From contig JAUYSE010000011.1 of the NCBI GenBank assembly GCA_030696465.1, positions 1 through 37,508 of the forward strand: a stretch of 37,508 bases of DNA, in the 5' to 3' direction. Of the stretch, positions 23,580 through 31,391 are shown piece by piece. The stretch comes from Legionellaceae bacterium. Its GTDB lineage: Bacteria > Pseudomonadota > Gammaproteobacteria > Legionellales > Legionellaceae. Position 1 is the first letter of the stretch. Each line of letters starts with the position of its first letter. The position numbers and the translations under genes were made by a program. The notes beneath the pieces were generated by a model. The model saw only the letters and a program-made list of their open reading frames with translations. It searched no databases and had not been told where the DNA came from.

Positions 23580-24764
23580 ATGTCAATATTACTTGCTGAA
23601 CGCTTAAAATTAGTTAAACCTTCGCCTACCTTGGCGGTCACTGCTCGTGCAGCAGCCATGCGTGCAGCAGGTGCAGATATTATCAGTTTCGGCTCAGGAG
23701 AACCAGATTTTGACACCCCGGAGCATATTAAACAAGCCGCGATTAAGGCGATTCAAAATGGTTTTACTAAATATACCGCCGTCGGTGGAATTCCTGAATT
23801 AAAAGAAGCGGTTCGCCAAAAATTTAAAGAAGATAATCAGCTAGAATACTCCACCGACGAAATCGTTATTTCTGTTGGTGGTAAACAAAGCATCTACAAT
23901 CTCTGTCAAGCACTGATCAATCCTGGCGATGAAGTTATTATCCCTGCTCCATACTGGGTTTCTTATCCAGATATCGCTTTATTAGCAGAAGGCGTGCCCG
24001 TTATTATCCCTACCACTATCGATCAACATTATAAAATTTTACCAGAACAGCTTGACGCAGCCATTACCCCAAAAACTCGACTCTTTTTTATCAATAGTCC
24101 TTCAAACCCATCGGGTATTGCATACAGTGCAGCAGAGCTCCGCGCACTAGGAGATGTCCTTGAGCGACATCCGCACGTTCTCATTGCTACCGATGATATG
24201 TACGAAAAGATTCTCTGGTCGCAACCTTTCGTGAATATTCTCAATACCAATCCTGCGCTATATTCTCGAACGATCGTGCTCAACGGCGTATCTAAAGCAT
24301 ACTCGATGACTGGCTGGCGTATTGGATATACAGCCGGGCCCAAACCCCTCATTAACGCAATGACCATGATTCAATCACAATCGACTTCGAATCCTTGTAG
24401 TATTGCACAAAAAGCAGCCGTTGCAGCCTTGTTAGGCCCTCAAGACGCAGTCGCACAGATGACCCAAGCCTTTGAACAAAGACATACTTATCTATTAGAG
24501 CGTCTCAACGCCATTCCAGGGATTCAAGTCGTTCCCGCAGATGGTACTTTTTATAGTTTTCCTTCCGTGCAAACTATTATTGAAGCCAAAAAATTGAAAA
24601 ATGACTTAGAGTTCTCGCAGCTTTTATTAGAAGAAACTGGCGTCGCTTTGGTTCCTGGCTCTGCTTTTGGATGTGAGGGTTGTATCCGTCTTTCTTTTGC
24701 CACGGACCTGACCTCTTTAGAAAAGGCGATGGACCGTCTAGCGCGTTTTTGCGAACTATCATAA
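23580..24764 (+). CDS. pyridoxal-phosphate aminotransferase, aspartate-type (class I beta)
   Basis: Likely aspartate (possibly also prephenate) transaminase. 394 residues: PSPTLAVTARAAAMRAAGADIISFGSGEPDFDTPEHIKQAA and ISVGGKQSIYNLCQALINPGDEVIIPAPYWVSYPDI are typical of the Thermus-like I-beta branch. FFINSPSNPSGIAYS follows, the PLP lysine is Lys239 in GVSKAYSMTGWRIGYTAGP, and the C-terminal arginine segment is GCEGCIRLSFA. Substrate specificity within this branch cannot be read with certainty. Its stop overlaps the next ATG by one base (TAATG), making it the first gene of the long plus-strand run. It is divergent from uvrB with a gap of only 25 bases. Confidence 0.92.
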   Translation: MSILLAERLKLVKPSPTLAVTARAAAMRAAGADIISFGSGEPDFDTPEHIKQAAIKAIQNGFTKYTAVGGIPELKEAVRQKFKEDNQLEYSTDEIVISVGGKQSIYNLCQALINPGDEVIIPAPYWVSYPDIALLAEGVPVIIPTTIDQHYKILPEQLDAAITPKTRLFFINSPSNPSGIAYSAAELRALGDVLERHPHVLIATDDMYEKILWSQPFVNILNTNPALYSRTIVLNGVSKAYSMTGWRIGYTAGPKPLINAMTMIQSQSTSNPCSIAQKAAVAALLGPQDAVAQMTQAFEQRHTYLLERLNAIPGIQVVPADGTFYSFPSVQTIIEAKKLKNDLEFSQLLLEETGVALVPGSAFGCEGCIRLSFATDLTSLEKAMDRLARFCELS

Positions 24765-26128
24765 TGAAGACAGCACTTCGAAACGTGGCGAGCATCTATC
24801 GCCACAAAAAGCGCTATACTTTTATGTTCGGAGTGTTGTTCTGTTTTTATACTTGGCTACTCTATAAAGTCCTAGACACCAATTGGAAAAACGACTTTTT
24901 CTGTTTTTACAATTCAGCAAAAAATTTATTACATCATCTAAATCCTTACGTTCCTTATGATATCCCCGGCAAATTTGAAAATATGCCTATCAACTATAAT
25001 CCGCCCTTCACTATTATTACAGAAAGTATTCTAGCGCTTTTTTCAAGACCCGTCGCCACGGCACTTTGGATTCTTCTTTCTTTAGGCGCGGTGAGTATAG
25101 GATATAAAATAGTATTAACCCTCTTGCCACAAAAAGCGCTGAGCAAAAAATACCCTTGGTTTGTATTTCTCTGCGTCCTCAGCAGTACCTGCGTTATTAA
25201 AAATGCACTCACGGGACAAATGGGCAATTTTTTATTTTTATTACTGATAGCTGGCTATTATTTTTATCAACAAAAAAAAGACCTACCAGCTGGGATATTT
25301 TGGGGAATACTCACCAGTCTAAAATTCTTTCCGGCACTCCTTTTAATTTATTCCTGGCAAAAAAATAGAGCCCGTGTCGCCTATATTATGCTCATCACCA
25401 TTGTCGTATGTAGCAGCTTCCCCTATTTTATTTATGGCAGCGCCCCGTATTTTCAATATATTGCGGCGCTTAAAACCAGTGTTATCGTTATTAATGCCTC
25501 TTGGAATGCCTCTATTCTAGGACTCATGGCGCGCCTTACGTCCCCTACCTCCACTTTATCCTATTACAGCTATTATCATGTGCATAACCTAGACCTGCTT
25601 TTTCCAGGGTTGGCCCCCTTAAAGTACAGCTATATTTTTATACTTTTTTGCTCATTAATCGCCTACTTTAACTATTTAAAACGGGATAACGATACTCCTG
25701 AAAACCATCAAAGTTTTAATTTTACTATCTGCCTCATGTTATTACTCAGCCCTTTAGGCTGGAACTATTATTTTCCCATGCTGATTTTACCCGTATTATC
25801 TACCTGGGAAAGCATGGTTGTAAAAAACCAGACCGCTGGCACTGTTATGCTATGGTTGGGCAGTATTGCGCTGCTGAATTTTTCAACTGATTTCAGAACC
25901 CCGTCCATGAGCACCTTTTCTGTCCTCTATGAAGTGGGCTACCATTCTTCTGCCTGTATAGGTTTACTCTTACTCACGTATCTCACTCTACAAACCCCCT
26001 CACCCCAAAAAATTCGACTGCTTCCCCTCAAAACCGCTATCAATTTTTTATTTTTTATCATCGCCATGGGCATCGTTTCTTGCCTTCTATGGCCATTATG
26101 CAATACGCTTGCTGGACGTACCCTATGA
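24764..26128 (+). CDS. GT87/DUF2029-type integral membrane glycosyltransferase-like protein
   Basis: 454 residues with about ten hydrophobic helices. The signatures are those of the polyprenol-phosphate-sugar-dependent GT-C family GT87: TNWKNDFFCFYNSAKNLLHHLNPY (acidic residue in the first loop), INYNPPFTIITESILALFSRPVATALWILLSL, LTGQMGNFLFLLLIAGYYF and LPAGIFWGILTSLKFFPALLLIYSWQ. The family adds mannose or related sugars to lipids or glycans at the membrane. Donor and acceptor are unknown here. The gene is A+T-rich and lies between the aminotransferase and ubiE with one-base (TAATG) and ATGA junctions, an unexpected insertion ahead of the ubiquinone genes. Confidence 0.8.
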   Translation: MKTALRNVASIYRHKKRYTFMFGVLFCFYTWLLYKVLDTNWKNDFFCFYNSAKNLLHHLNPYVPYDIPGKFENMPINYNPPFTIITESILALFSRPVATALWILLSLGAVSIGYKIVLTLLPQKALSKKYPWFVFLCVLSSTCVIKNALTGQMGNFLFLLLIAGYYFYQQKKDLPAGIFWGILTSLKFFPALLLIYSWQKNRARVAYIMLITIVVCSSFPYFIYGSAPYFQYIAALKTSVIVINASWNASILGLMARLTSPTSTLSYYSYYHVHNLDLLFPGLAPLKYSYIFILFCSLIAYFNYLKRDNDTPENHQSFNFTICLMLLLSPLGWNYYFPMLILPVLSTWESMVVKNQTAGTVMLWLGSIALLNFSTDFRTPSMSTFSVLYEVGYHSSACIGLLLLTYLTLQTPSPQKIRLLPLKTAINFLFFIIAMGIVSCLLWPLCNTLAGRTL

Positions 26129-26877
26129 CTACCCCTGAAGAAACCACTGATTTTGGATTTACCTCCATTCCGCTATCCGAAAAAACCCATAAAGTACGCG
26201 ACGTATTCCAGTCTGTCGCACCATATTATGATCGCATGAATGATATTATGTCTTTCGGTCTACATCGCCTCTGGAAACGTATGGCCATTAGCCTAGCACA
26301 ACCACGACCAGGCGACACAGTGCTTGATCTTGCTGGTGGCAGTGGTGACCTCTCCTATCTGCTCAGTCGAGCCGTGGGCAGTCAAGGTCAGGTTATACTC
26401 AGTGATATCAATGCCTCCATGTTAGAAACCGGGCGTCATCGTCTCACGGATAAAGGCCTTTTAGACAATATAGAATACGTTCAGGCCAATGCAGAACAGC
26501 TCCCCTTCCCTGGTGATTCTGTCCATTTAGTCACGATAGGTTTTGGTCTACGTAATGTCACACAAAAATCGAAAGCTTTATCAGAGATGTATCGCGTTTG
26601 TAAACCTGGCGGACAAATGCTTGTGCTCGAGTTTTCAAAACCCGTCTGTGCCGGGCTCACCCCCGTATATGATTGGTATTCTTTTAAAGTAATGCCTTAT
26701 CTTGGAAAAATATTCTCACAAGATGAAGCAAGTTATCGCTACCTCGCAGAATCTATCCGCATGCATCCCGATCAGGCCGCCCTCAAAACACTGATTGAAA
26801 CAGCTGGCTTTGACGATTGCAGCGTACATAATTTATGCGGTGGTATTGTCGCCATACATCGCGCATTTAAATACTAG
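26125..26877 (+). CDS. ubiE: ubiquinone/menaquinone C-methyltransferase UbiE
   Basis: SAM-dependent C-methylation of the 2-polyprenyl-6-methoxy-benzoquinol ring (and of demethylmenaquinol, if made). The 250 residues closely follow the E. coli layout. ETTDFGFTSIPLSEKTHKVRDVFQSVAPYYDRMNDIMSFGLHRLWKRMAI comes first, motif I is VLDLAGGSGDLS (66-77), then VQANAEQLPFPGDSVHLVTIGFGLRNVT and YRVCKPGGQMLVLEFSKP. The C-terminal signature runs LAESIRMHPDQAALKTLIETAGF. Start at 26125 makes an ATGA overlap with the GT87-like gene; earlier in-frame ATGs fall inside that gene. Confidence 0.96.
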   Translation: MTTPEETTDFGFTSIPLSEKTHKVRDVFQSVAPYYDRMNDIMSFGLHRLWKRMAISLAQPRPGDTVLDLAGGSGDLSYLLSRAVGSQGQVILSDINASMLETGRHRLTDKGLLDNIEYVQANAEQLPFPGDSVHLVTIGFGLRNVTQKSKALSEMYRVCKPGGQMLVLEFSKPVCAGLTPVYDWYSFKVMPYLGKIFSQDEASYRYLAESIRMHPDQAALKTLIETAGFDDCSVHNLCGGIVAIHRAFKY

Positions 26878-26885
26878 GTAAATAT

Positions 26886-27473
26886 ATGTCCATACCCTCG
26901 TTTATACATAATCTTATCAATACCTTGCTACAGGAATATGTGGATTGGGAAGCGTCCCCCATCTGGCCTCGACTTCTCGCCGAACAAAAAACCTTATTAA
27001 TCGAAATTCAGCCGTTTGGCGCGCAAGTATTTGTACAATTTCTCCCTCGTGGTGCCGTACTTGTAGAAAAAACCTCGGCAGATACTCGTATCGAATGTGA
27101 TTGGCCCGCGCTACTGCGCCTCGCTACTTTAGCGCAGCATGGCCATATGCCCAGTTCCGTAAAAATCACTGGCGATCTAGAGTTTGCACAACAGTTACAA
27201 CAATGTCTCAACGGTGTCATCATCGATTGGGAAACCCCACTGACGCAAATTACGGGTAATTTTATGGCGGTTCCTCTACTATATTTCCTGAACCAAAGTA
27301 AAGCCTTTGCACAAAGACTCTTAGATACAGTACAATACGCACTTTCCACTTATTTACAAGACGAACTACGGCAAACCCCATGTCGGGAAGAAGTCGAGGA
27401 TTTTTATCAAGACCTCTATCACACCACTCTAGACGTAGATCGAGCCGCAGCCCGACTTCCATTAAAAATATGA
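26886..27473 (+). CDS. ubiJ: ubiquinone biosynthesis accessory factor UbiJ (SCP2 domain)
   Basis: Lipid-binding accessory protein of the aerobic ubiquinone biosynthesis complex. The 195-residue product has an N-terminal SCP2-like half (GAQVFVQFLPRGAVLVEKTSADTRIECDWPALLRLATLAQHGHMPSSVKITGDLEFAQQLQQCLNGV). A helical C-terminal half follows (FLNQSKAFAQRLLDTVQYALSTYLQDELRQTPCREEVEDFYQDLYHTTLDVDRAAARL). Position between ubiE and ubiB is the strongest evidence; the sequence fits the family (about 200 residues). An AGGT-type weak ribosome-binding site precedes the start. The stop overlaps ubiB as ATGA. Confidence 0.9.
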   Translation: MSIPSFIHNLINTLLQEYVDWEASPIWPRLLAEQKTLLIEIQPFGAQVFVQFLPRGAVLVEKTSADTRIECDWPALLRLATLAQHGHMPSSVKITGDLEFAQQLQQCLNGVIIDWETPLTQITGNFMAVPLLYFLNQSKAFAQRLLDTVQYALSTYLQDELRQTPCREEVEDFYQDLYHTTLDVDRAAARLPLKI

Positions 27474-29068
27474 AAATTTTTCGTTCTTTTTGCCGCTTTT
27501 TCTTTATTTACCATGTGATCGTCCGTAGAGGGATTTTTCACTGCCTACCCAATACCGGTATTTTTTTCGTCCTAAGATTTTGCTTTTATCTCTATCCGCT
27601 TGCTTGGTTTATTAGAAAACCTGCTAACACCGGATTAGCGCTCAAAGAAACTTTCGCTCAGCTGGGGCCTATCTTTATTAAATTTGGTCAAGCACTCTCT
27701 ACTCGGCCAGATATACTCCCTTTGGAAGTAACCGAAGAACTCTCAAAACTACGAGACAATGCTCCTTCTTTTCCATCTGACATCGCAATACAGATCATCG
27801 AGCAAAATTTATCGGCGCCTTTGCATACTGCTTTTGCCATTTTTGAAACCACCCCTTTAGGGTCGGCTTCTATTGCGCAAGTGCATGCAGCGCAGCTTTT
27901 GAATGGTGACGAAGTCATTGTGAAAGTGGTCAGACCTCATATTCAAGATAAAATTCAACAAGATATTCATCTCATGAGGCATATTGCTACCCTTTTGCAC
28001 TGTGTCTATCCTGCAAGCAAGCGACTTAAACTCTTCGCAATCATTGCTGAATTTGAAAAGCATTTATTACGCGAGCTCGATATGCAACAAGAGGGGGCCA
28101 ATGCTTCCCAATTACGTCGAAATTTTCACAACTCTCCATTACTGTATGTTCCTAAAGTATATTGGGAATATACCGGTACCTCTATTTTGGTTATGGAACG
28201 TATCCATGGTATTCCTATTACGGATGTCGACACTTTAGATGCGCAACAGATTAATCGCAAAAAATTAGCAGAGCAAGGCATTGTTATATTCCTCTCCCAA
28301 GTGTTTCGTGATTGTTTTTTTCATGCAGACATGCATCCAGGCAATATTTTCGTGAATCCACACCGCCAAGAAAACCCACAATACATTTGTGTGGACTTCG
28401 GTATTGTCGGAACCCTCAACGAGCGCGACAAACGCTATCTGGCCGAAAACCTCTACGCCTTTTTCACGCGCGACTATGAGCGTGTTGCCGTGCTGCATCT
28501 TGAGTCTGGTGGGGTTCCTTCTCATATTGATGTACATGATTTTGCGAATGCACTACGTGCTGTGTGTGAACCCATTTTTGAAAAGCCTCTCAAAGATATT
28601 TCTTTTAGTATGCTTTTATTACGACTGATTATGGTTGCCAAACAATTTGAAATGGATATACAACCTCAATTATTTTTACTACGAAAAACCTTATTAACCG
28701 TCGAAGGCTTAGGTCGACAGTTATATCCTGAACTAGACCTCTGGAAAACCGCAAAACCCTTTTTAGAAAAATGGTTACGTGAACAAGTTGGTTTCAAAAA
28801 ATTTCTGCAGCATTGTAAACAAGAGCTCCCTTTTTTAATAGAGCAGCTCCCCGATCTCCCTCGGCGCCTCTATCAAATGCTTGATGTAAAAAAGACAGCT
28901 ACCCCGCCACCTATTTCTATACAATGGGGTTATGGATTTTGCGCAGGCTTGGGGCTTGGATTGCTGGCAATTACTCTCTTAAGGGAGTATCATTTTCCTG
29001 AACCTTGGAATGCCCCGGCTATATTAGGGGGGCTTATCCTCCTCAGTCTCTCTTTAATAAGGAGATAA
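27470..29068 (+). CDS. ubiB: ubiquinone biosynthesis protein UbiB (atypical kinase/ATPase)
   Basis: Membrane-anchored ADCK/COQ8-type protein needed for ubiquinone synthesis. 532 residues. KFGQALSTRPDILP (the KxGQ motif, 71-74), GSASIAQVHAAQLLNGDEVIVKVVRP (alanine-rich loop replacing the glycine-rich loop), HLLRELDMQQEGANASQLRRNF and FFHADMHPGNIFVN / YICVDFGIVGTL (catalytic and DFG-type motifs) are all present. Two hydrophobic segments near the C-terminus (GYGFCAGLGLGLLAITLL and APAILGGLILLSLSLI) are as in E. coli. The start gives an ATGA overlap with ubiJ. tatA follows after one base. Confidence 0.95.
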   Translation: MKIFRSFCRFFFIYHVIVRRGIFHCLPNTGIFFVLRFCFYLYPLAWFIRKPANTGLALKETFAQLGPIFIKFGQALSTRPDILPLEVTEELSKLRDNAPSFPSDIAIQIIEQNLSAPLHTAFAIFETTPLGSASIAQVHAAQLLNGDEVIVKVVRPHIQDKIQQDIHLMRHIATLLHCVYPASKRLKLFAIIAEFEKHLLRELDMQQEGANASQLRRNFHNSPLLYVPKVYWEYTGTSILVMERIHGIPITDVDTLDAQQINRKKLAEQGIVIFLSQVFRDCFFHADMHPGNIFVNPHRQENPQYICVDFGIVGTLNERDKRYLAENLYAFFTRDYERVAVLHLESGGVPSHIDVHDFANALRAVCEPIFEKPLKDISFSMLLLRLIMVAKQFEMDIQPQLFLLRKTLLTVEGLGRQLYPELDLWKTAKPFLEKWLREQVGFKKFLQHCKQELPFLIEQLPDLPRRLYQMLDVKKTATPPPISIQWGYGFCAGLGLGLLAITLLREYHFPEPWNAPAILGGLILLSLSLIRR

Positions 29069-29069
29069 C

Positions 29070-29234
29070 ATGGGATTAAGCAATGCGAGCCCTGTTTCTT
29101 TGTTACTTATTTTTCTAATGATAATTTTCATTTTTGGTACAGAAAAGTTAAAGCATATCGGCCATGACTTAGGAGAGGCGCTTAAAAATTTTCGCCGCGC
29201 CCTACAAGACTCCGATACGGAATCCAAATCATGA
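29070..29234 (+). CDS. tatA: Sec-independent translocase subunit TatA
   Basis: A 54-codon gene: MGLSNASPVSLLLIFLMIIF then IFGTEKLKHIGHDLGEALKNFRRALQ. It has one N-terminal membrane helix, the F-G hinge followed by an amphipathic helix of the form EKLKxIGxDLGxALKxFR, and a short acidic tail, which is the TatA signature. It is at the short end for TatA/TatE. AAGGAG lies five bases before the ATG. It starts one base after ubiB and overlaps tatB as ATGA. Confidence 0.93.
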   Translation: MGLSNASPVSLLLIFLMIIFIFGTEKLKHIGHDLGEALKNFRRALQDSDTESKS

Positions 29235-29479
29235 ATCTTGCGGAATGTCTCCTAACCTTGTTGGTTGCCCTTCTCGTTTTTAATCCGAAACAATTACCTA
29301 TGCTGGTAAAACATTTGGCCAAAGTCTGGCGTATGACGCAGCGTAGTCAAACTATTTTCCGTAGTTGGTGGGATGAACAACTCAAACATCTCCGTTTACA
29401 AGAAAATGAACATAAAGCACAAGCTGCAGATCAGTATTACCAACACCGACCCTCCGACTCTAAGGACCGTCTTCTATGA
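29231..29479 (+). CDS. tatB: Sec-independent translocase subunit TatB-like
   Basis: An 82-residue protein with one N-terminal helix (MNLAECLLTLLVALLVF), a hinge NPKQLPMLVKHLAKVWRMTQR (compare the usual GPxRLPxxxxxxxxxxR of TatB) and a basic-acidic helical tail (WWDEQLKHLRLQENEHKAQAADQ). It is much shorter than E. coli TatB (171) but the hinge and position after tatA support TatB. tatC is not next and does not occur in the window, so the receptor complex must be completed elsewhere on the genome. ATGA overlaps at both ends. Confidence 0.85.
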   Translation: MNLAECLLTLLVALLVFNPKQLPMLVKHLAKVWRMTQRSQTIFRSWWDEQLKHLRLQENEHKAQAADQYYQHRPSDSKDRLL

Positions 29480-30162
29480 ACAGATATTCCCTCTTTGTCT
29501 GTTGTACGCTTACCTTTCTACTTTCCAGCTGCTATGGCCCCCCTTATCATCAATTTGAACCAGAAAAAGACACCACCAGTATTGCGGCTCATACGGCTGC
29601 AGGGACGGGGATAGGTGCGGCAATAGGCGTAGCTGCTGGGGCCACCCTCGTTGGTGCCGGAGTTGGTCTCGGGGCGGGCGGCGTCGCCGGTCTGATTAAA
29701 AATAGCCGGCCTTATCTTATTCGAAAACTCGCCGAAGAAAACATCCAAACCATTGATTATTTGGGAACCACCACCCTGATTATTCCTACAGATATTTATT
29801 TTGTCTCGAAAAGTGCGCGCTTAGATGACTTAAAACATGTTGGACTAGAAAACGTCATCCGTTTAATTCAAGCCTCACCACACCATACTATTTATGTGGC
29901 AGGATTCTCTGATCATATAGGTTCCGCACAACAACGCTATATGCGCAGTGATGCCTATGCAAATGCGATTATTACCTTCCTCTGGGCCAATGGTATTCCG
30001 GCTAAACATCTTTCTCTACAGGGATATGGTGATACTTTTACTATCGCCGATCCACAAACCATCCATGGCGATGCACAAAATCGTCATGTTGAGATCCAAT
30101 GGCATGTGAAACCAAATCCTGCCGTCTATAATACCCACACCATGGAAAACCAAGAAAAATGA
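29476..30162 (+). CDS. OmpA-domain lipoprotein with glycine-zipper segment
   Basis: 228 residues. A signal peptide ends in the lipobox LSSC (Cys19). Residues ~38-75 are an alanine/glycine-rich membrane-type zipper (AAGTGIGAAIGVAAGATLVGAGVGLGAGG). From ~95 to 212 there is an OmpA-like peptidoglycan-binding fold: LIIPTDIYFVSKSARL, IYVAGFSDHIGSAQQRYMRSDAYANAIITFLWANGI, LQGYGDTFTIADP, GDAQNRHVEIQW. From memory the OmpA part resembles the DotK/IcmN lipoproteins of Dot/Icm type IVB systems, but no other dot/icm gene is here and this must be tested. It lies exactly where tatC would be expected and overlaps both neighbours as ATGA. Confidence 0.85.
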   Translation: MNRYSLFVCCTLTFLLSSCYGPPYHQFEPEKDTTSIAAHTAAGTGIGAAIGVAAGATLVGAGVGLGAGGVAGLIKNSRPYLIRKLAEENIQTIDYLGTTTLIIPTDIYFVSKSARLDDLKHVGLENVIRLIQASPHHTIYVAGFSDHIGSAQQRYMRSDAYANAIITFLWANGIPAKHLSLQGYGDTFTIADPQTIHGDAQNRHVEIQWHVKPNPAVYNTHTMENQEK

Positions 30163-31391
30163 AACAGTTTCACGAATCTATCGCCAAATATATTGGGGGC
30201 ACCTTATTAATTATCGGAACCTCCATCGGTGGCGGGATGCTCGCTTTGCCGATTGTGCTCAGTAAAGTTGGTTTTGCAAATACTTTTGTTGCATTGATTT
30301 TCTGTTGGTTCATTATGACGCTCGGCGCTTTATTTATCTTAGAAGTTTGTGCGCAACTGCCCACGGGAACCAACCTCATTTCTATGTCGCGCTATACGTT
30401 GGGGCCTATAGGTGCGGGCATTGCATGGATAAGCTATCTATTCTTGCTCTATAGTTTACTCTCTGGTTATATTGCCGGTGGCAGCGATATTATCTATACC
30501 GTCTCTCAATCTTTTTCATTTCCGCTTTCTGACCCCTTTCAGGCCTGTATTTTCACGCTCTTATGCAGCGTTATTGTCTACCGTGGTATAGAGACCGTTG
30601 ATTACGTCAATCGAGGTTTAATGTTTGGCAAGCTGAGTATATATTTAATTTTACTCGTGCTGATTAGCCCTTTTATACAAAGCCATCAACTCTCTGTTGG
30701 CAGTATCCACGCTATCCCGCCCACCCTCACCACCTTAATTTCCGCCTATGGCTTTGCCACTATTGTCCCCAGTTTACGCGACTATTTTCATAACGATTTA
30801 GTCGGACTACGCAAAATGATTCTTTGGGGCTCATGCATTCCTCTTATCTGCTATATTTTCTGGAATGCAGTTATTATGGGGGTTATCCCCGCACATGGCG
30901 CCTTCGGACTCGTCTCCCTCATGCACGACCCTCACGCCACAAGCACGCTAGGAGAGTCGCTATCACACGTTCTGCATACCCCTTGGATTATCAAACTTTT
31001 TAATTTTTTCACGTCTATCTGCATTTTAACGGCTTTCTTAGCGGTCTCTACAGGCTTATTCGACTTCTTAGCCGATGGACTCTCCCTTAAAAAACAAGGA
31101 TCACAAGGATTCGCTGTTTTTTTACTGACATTTGCCCCTCCATTAGCCATTGTCCTGCTCAAACCGGATCTTTATTTACTGGCATTTCGTTTTGCGGGCG
31201 TCGCTTGTATTATCTTATTGTTACTCTTACCTGCACTCATGGTGTGGCGAGGCCGAAAAACGCATAAAGTATGGACATCATCCCATATTCCGGGAGGCTA
31301 TTTCACCGTATACTTCTTAATAGCTTCGAGTCTTTTTATGCTCTATATTGCGATAAAATATGAGATCTTTCTTAAAATGGGCTGGTTGTAA
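30159..31391 (+). CDS. aromatic amino-acid permease, TyrP/Mtr type
   Basis: 410-residue inner-membrane carrier with 11 hydrophobic segments. It opens with KYIGGTLLIIGTSIGGGMLALPIVLSKVGFANTFVALIFCWFIM, the G-T-x-I-G-G-G-M-L-A-L-P unwound helix of the hydroxy/aromatic amino-acid permease family. YGFATIVPSLRDYFHNDLVGLRKMILWGSCIPLICYIFW follows. TyrP (tyrosine) and Mtr (tryptophan) cannot be separated by eye. It overlaps the OmpA-type lipoprotein gene as ATGA and dam by 32 bases, so it is inside the same operon. Confidence 0.9.
   Translation: MKQFHESIAKYIGGTLLIIGTSIGGGMLALPIVLSKVGFANTFVALIFCWFIMTLGALFILEVCAQLPTGTNLISMSRYTLGPIGAGIAWISYLFLLYSLLSGYIAGGSDIIYTVSQSFSFPLSDPFQACIFTLLCSVIVYRGIETVDYVNRGLMFGKLSIYLILLVLISPFIQSHQLSVGSIHAIPPTLTTLISAYGFATIVPSLRDYFHNDLVGLRKMILWGSCIPLICYIFWNAVIMGVIPAHGAFGLVSLMHDPHATSTLGESLSHVLHTPWIIKLFNFFTSICILTAFLAVSTGLFDFLADGLSLKKQGSQGFAVFLLTFAPPLAIVLLKPDLYLLAFRFAGVACIILLLLLPALMVWRGRKTHKVWTSSHIPGGYFTVYFLIASSLFMLYIAIKYEIFLKMGWL

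Noticed and set aside
23555..23716. N-terminal extension of UvrB
   Set aside because: It is antisense to the aminotransferase start, has no family similarity, and the ATG at 23554 has a ribosome-binding site and the normal UvrB N-terminus.
29518..29748. Minus-strand frame opposite the OmpA-type lipoprotein gene
   Set aside because: It mirrors the glycine/alanine-rich segment and has no independent support.
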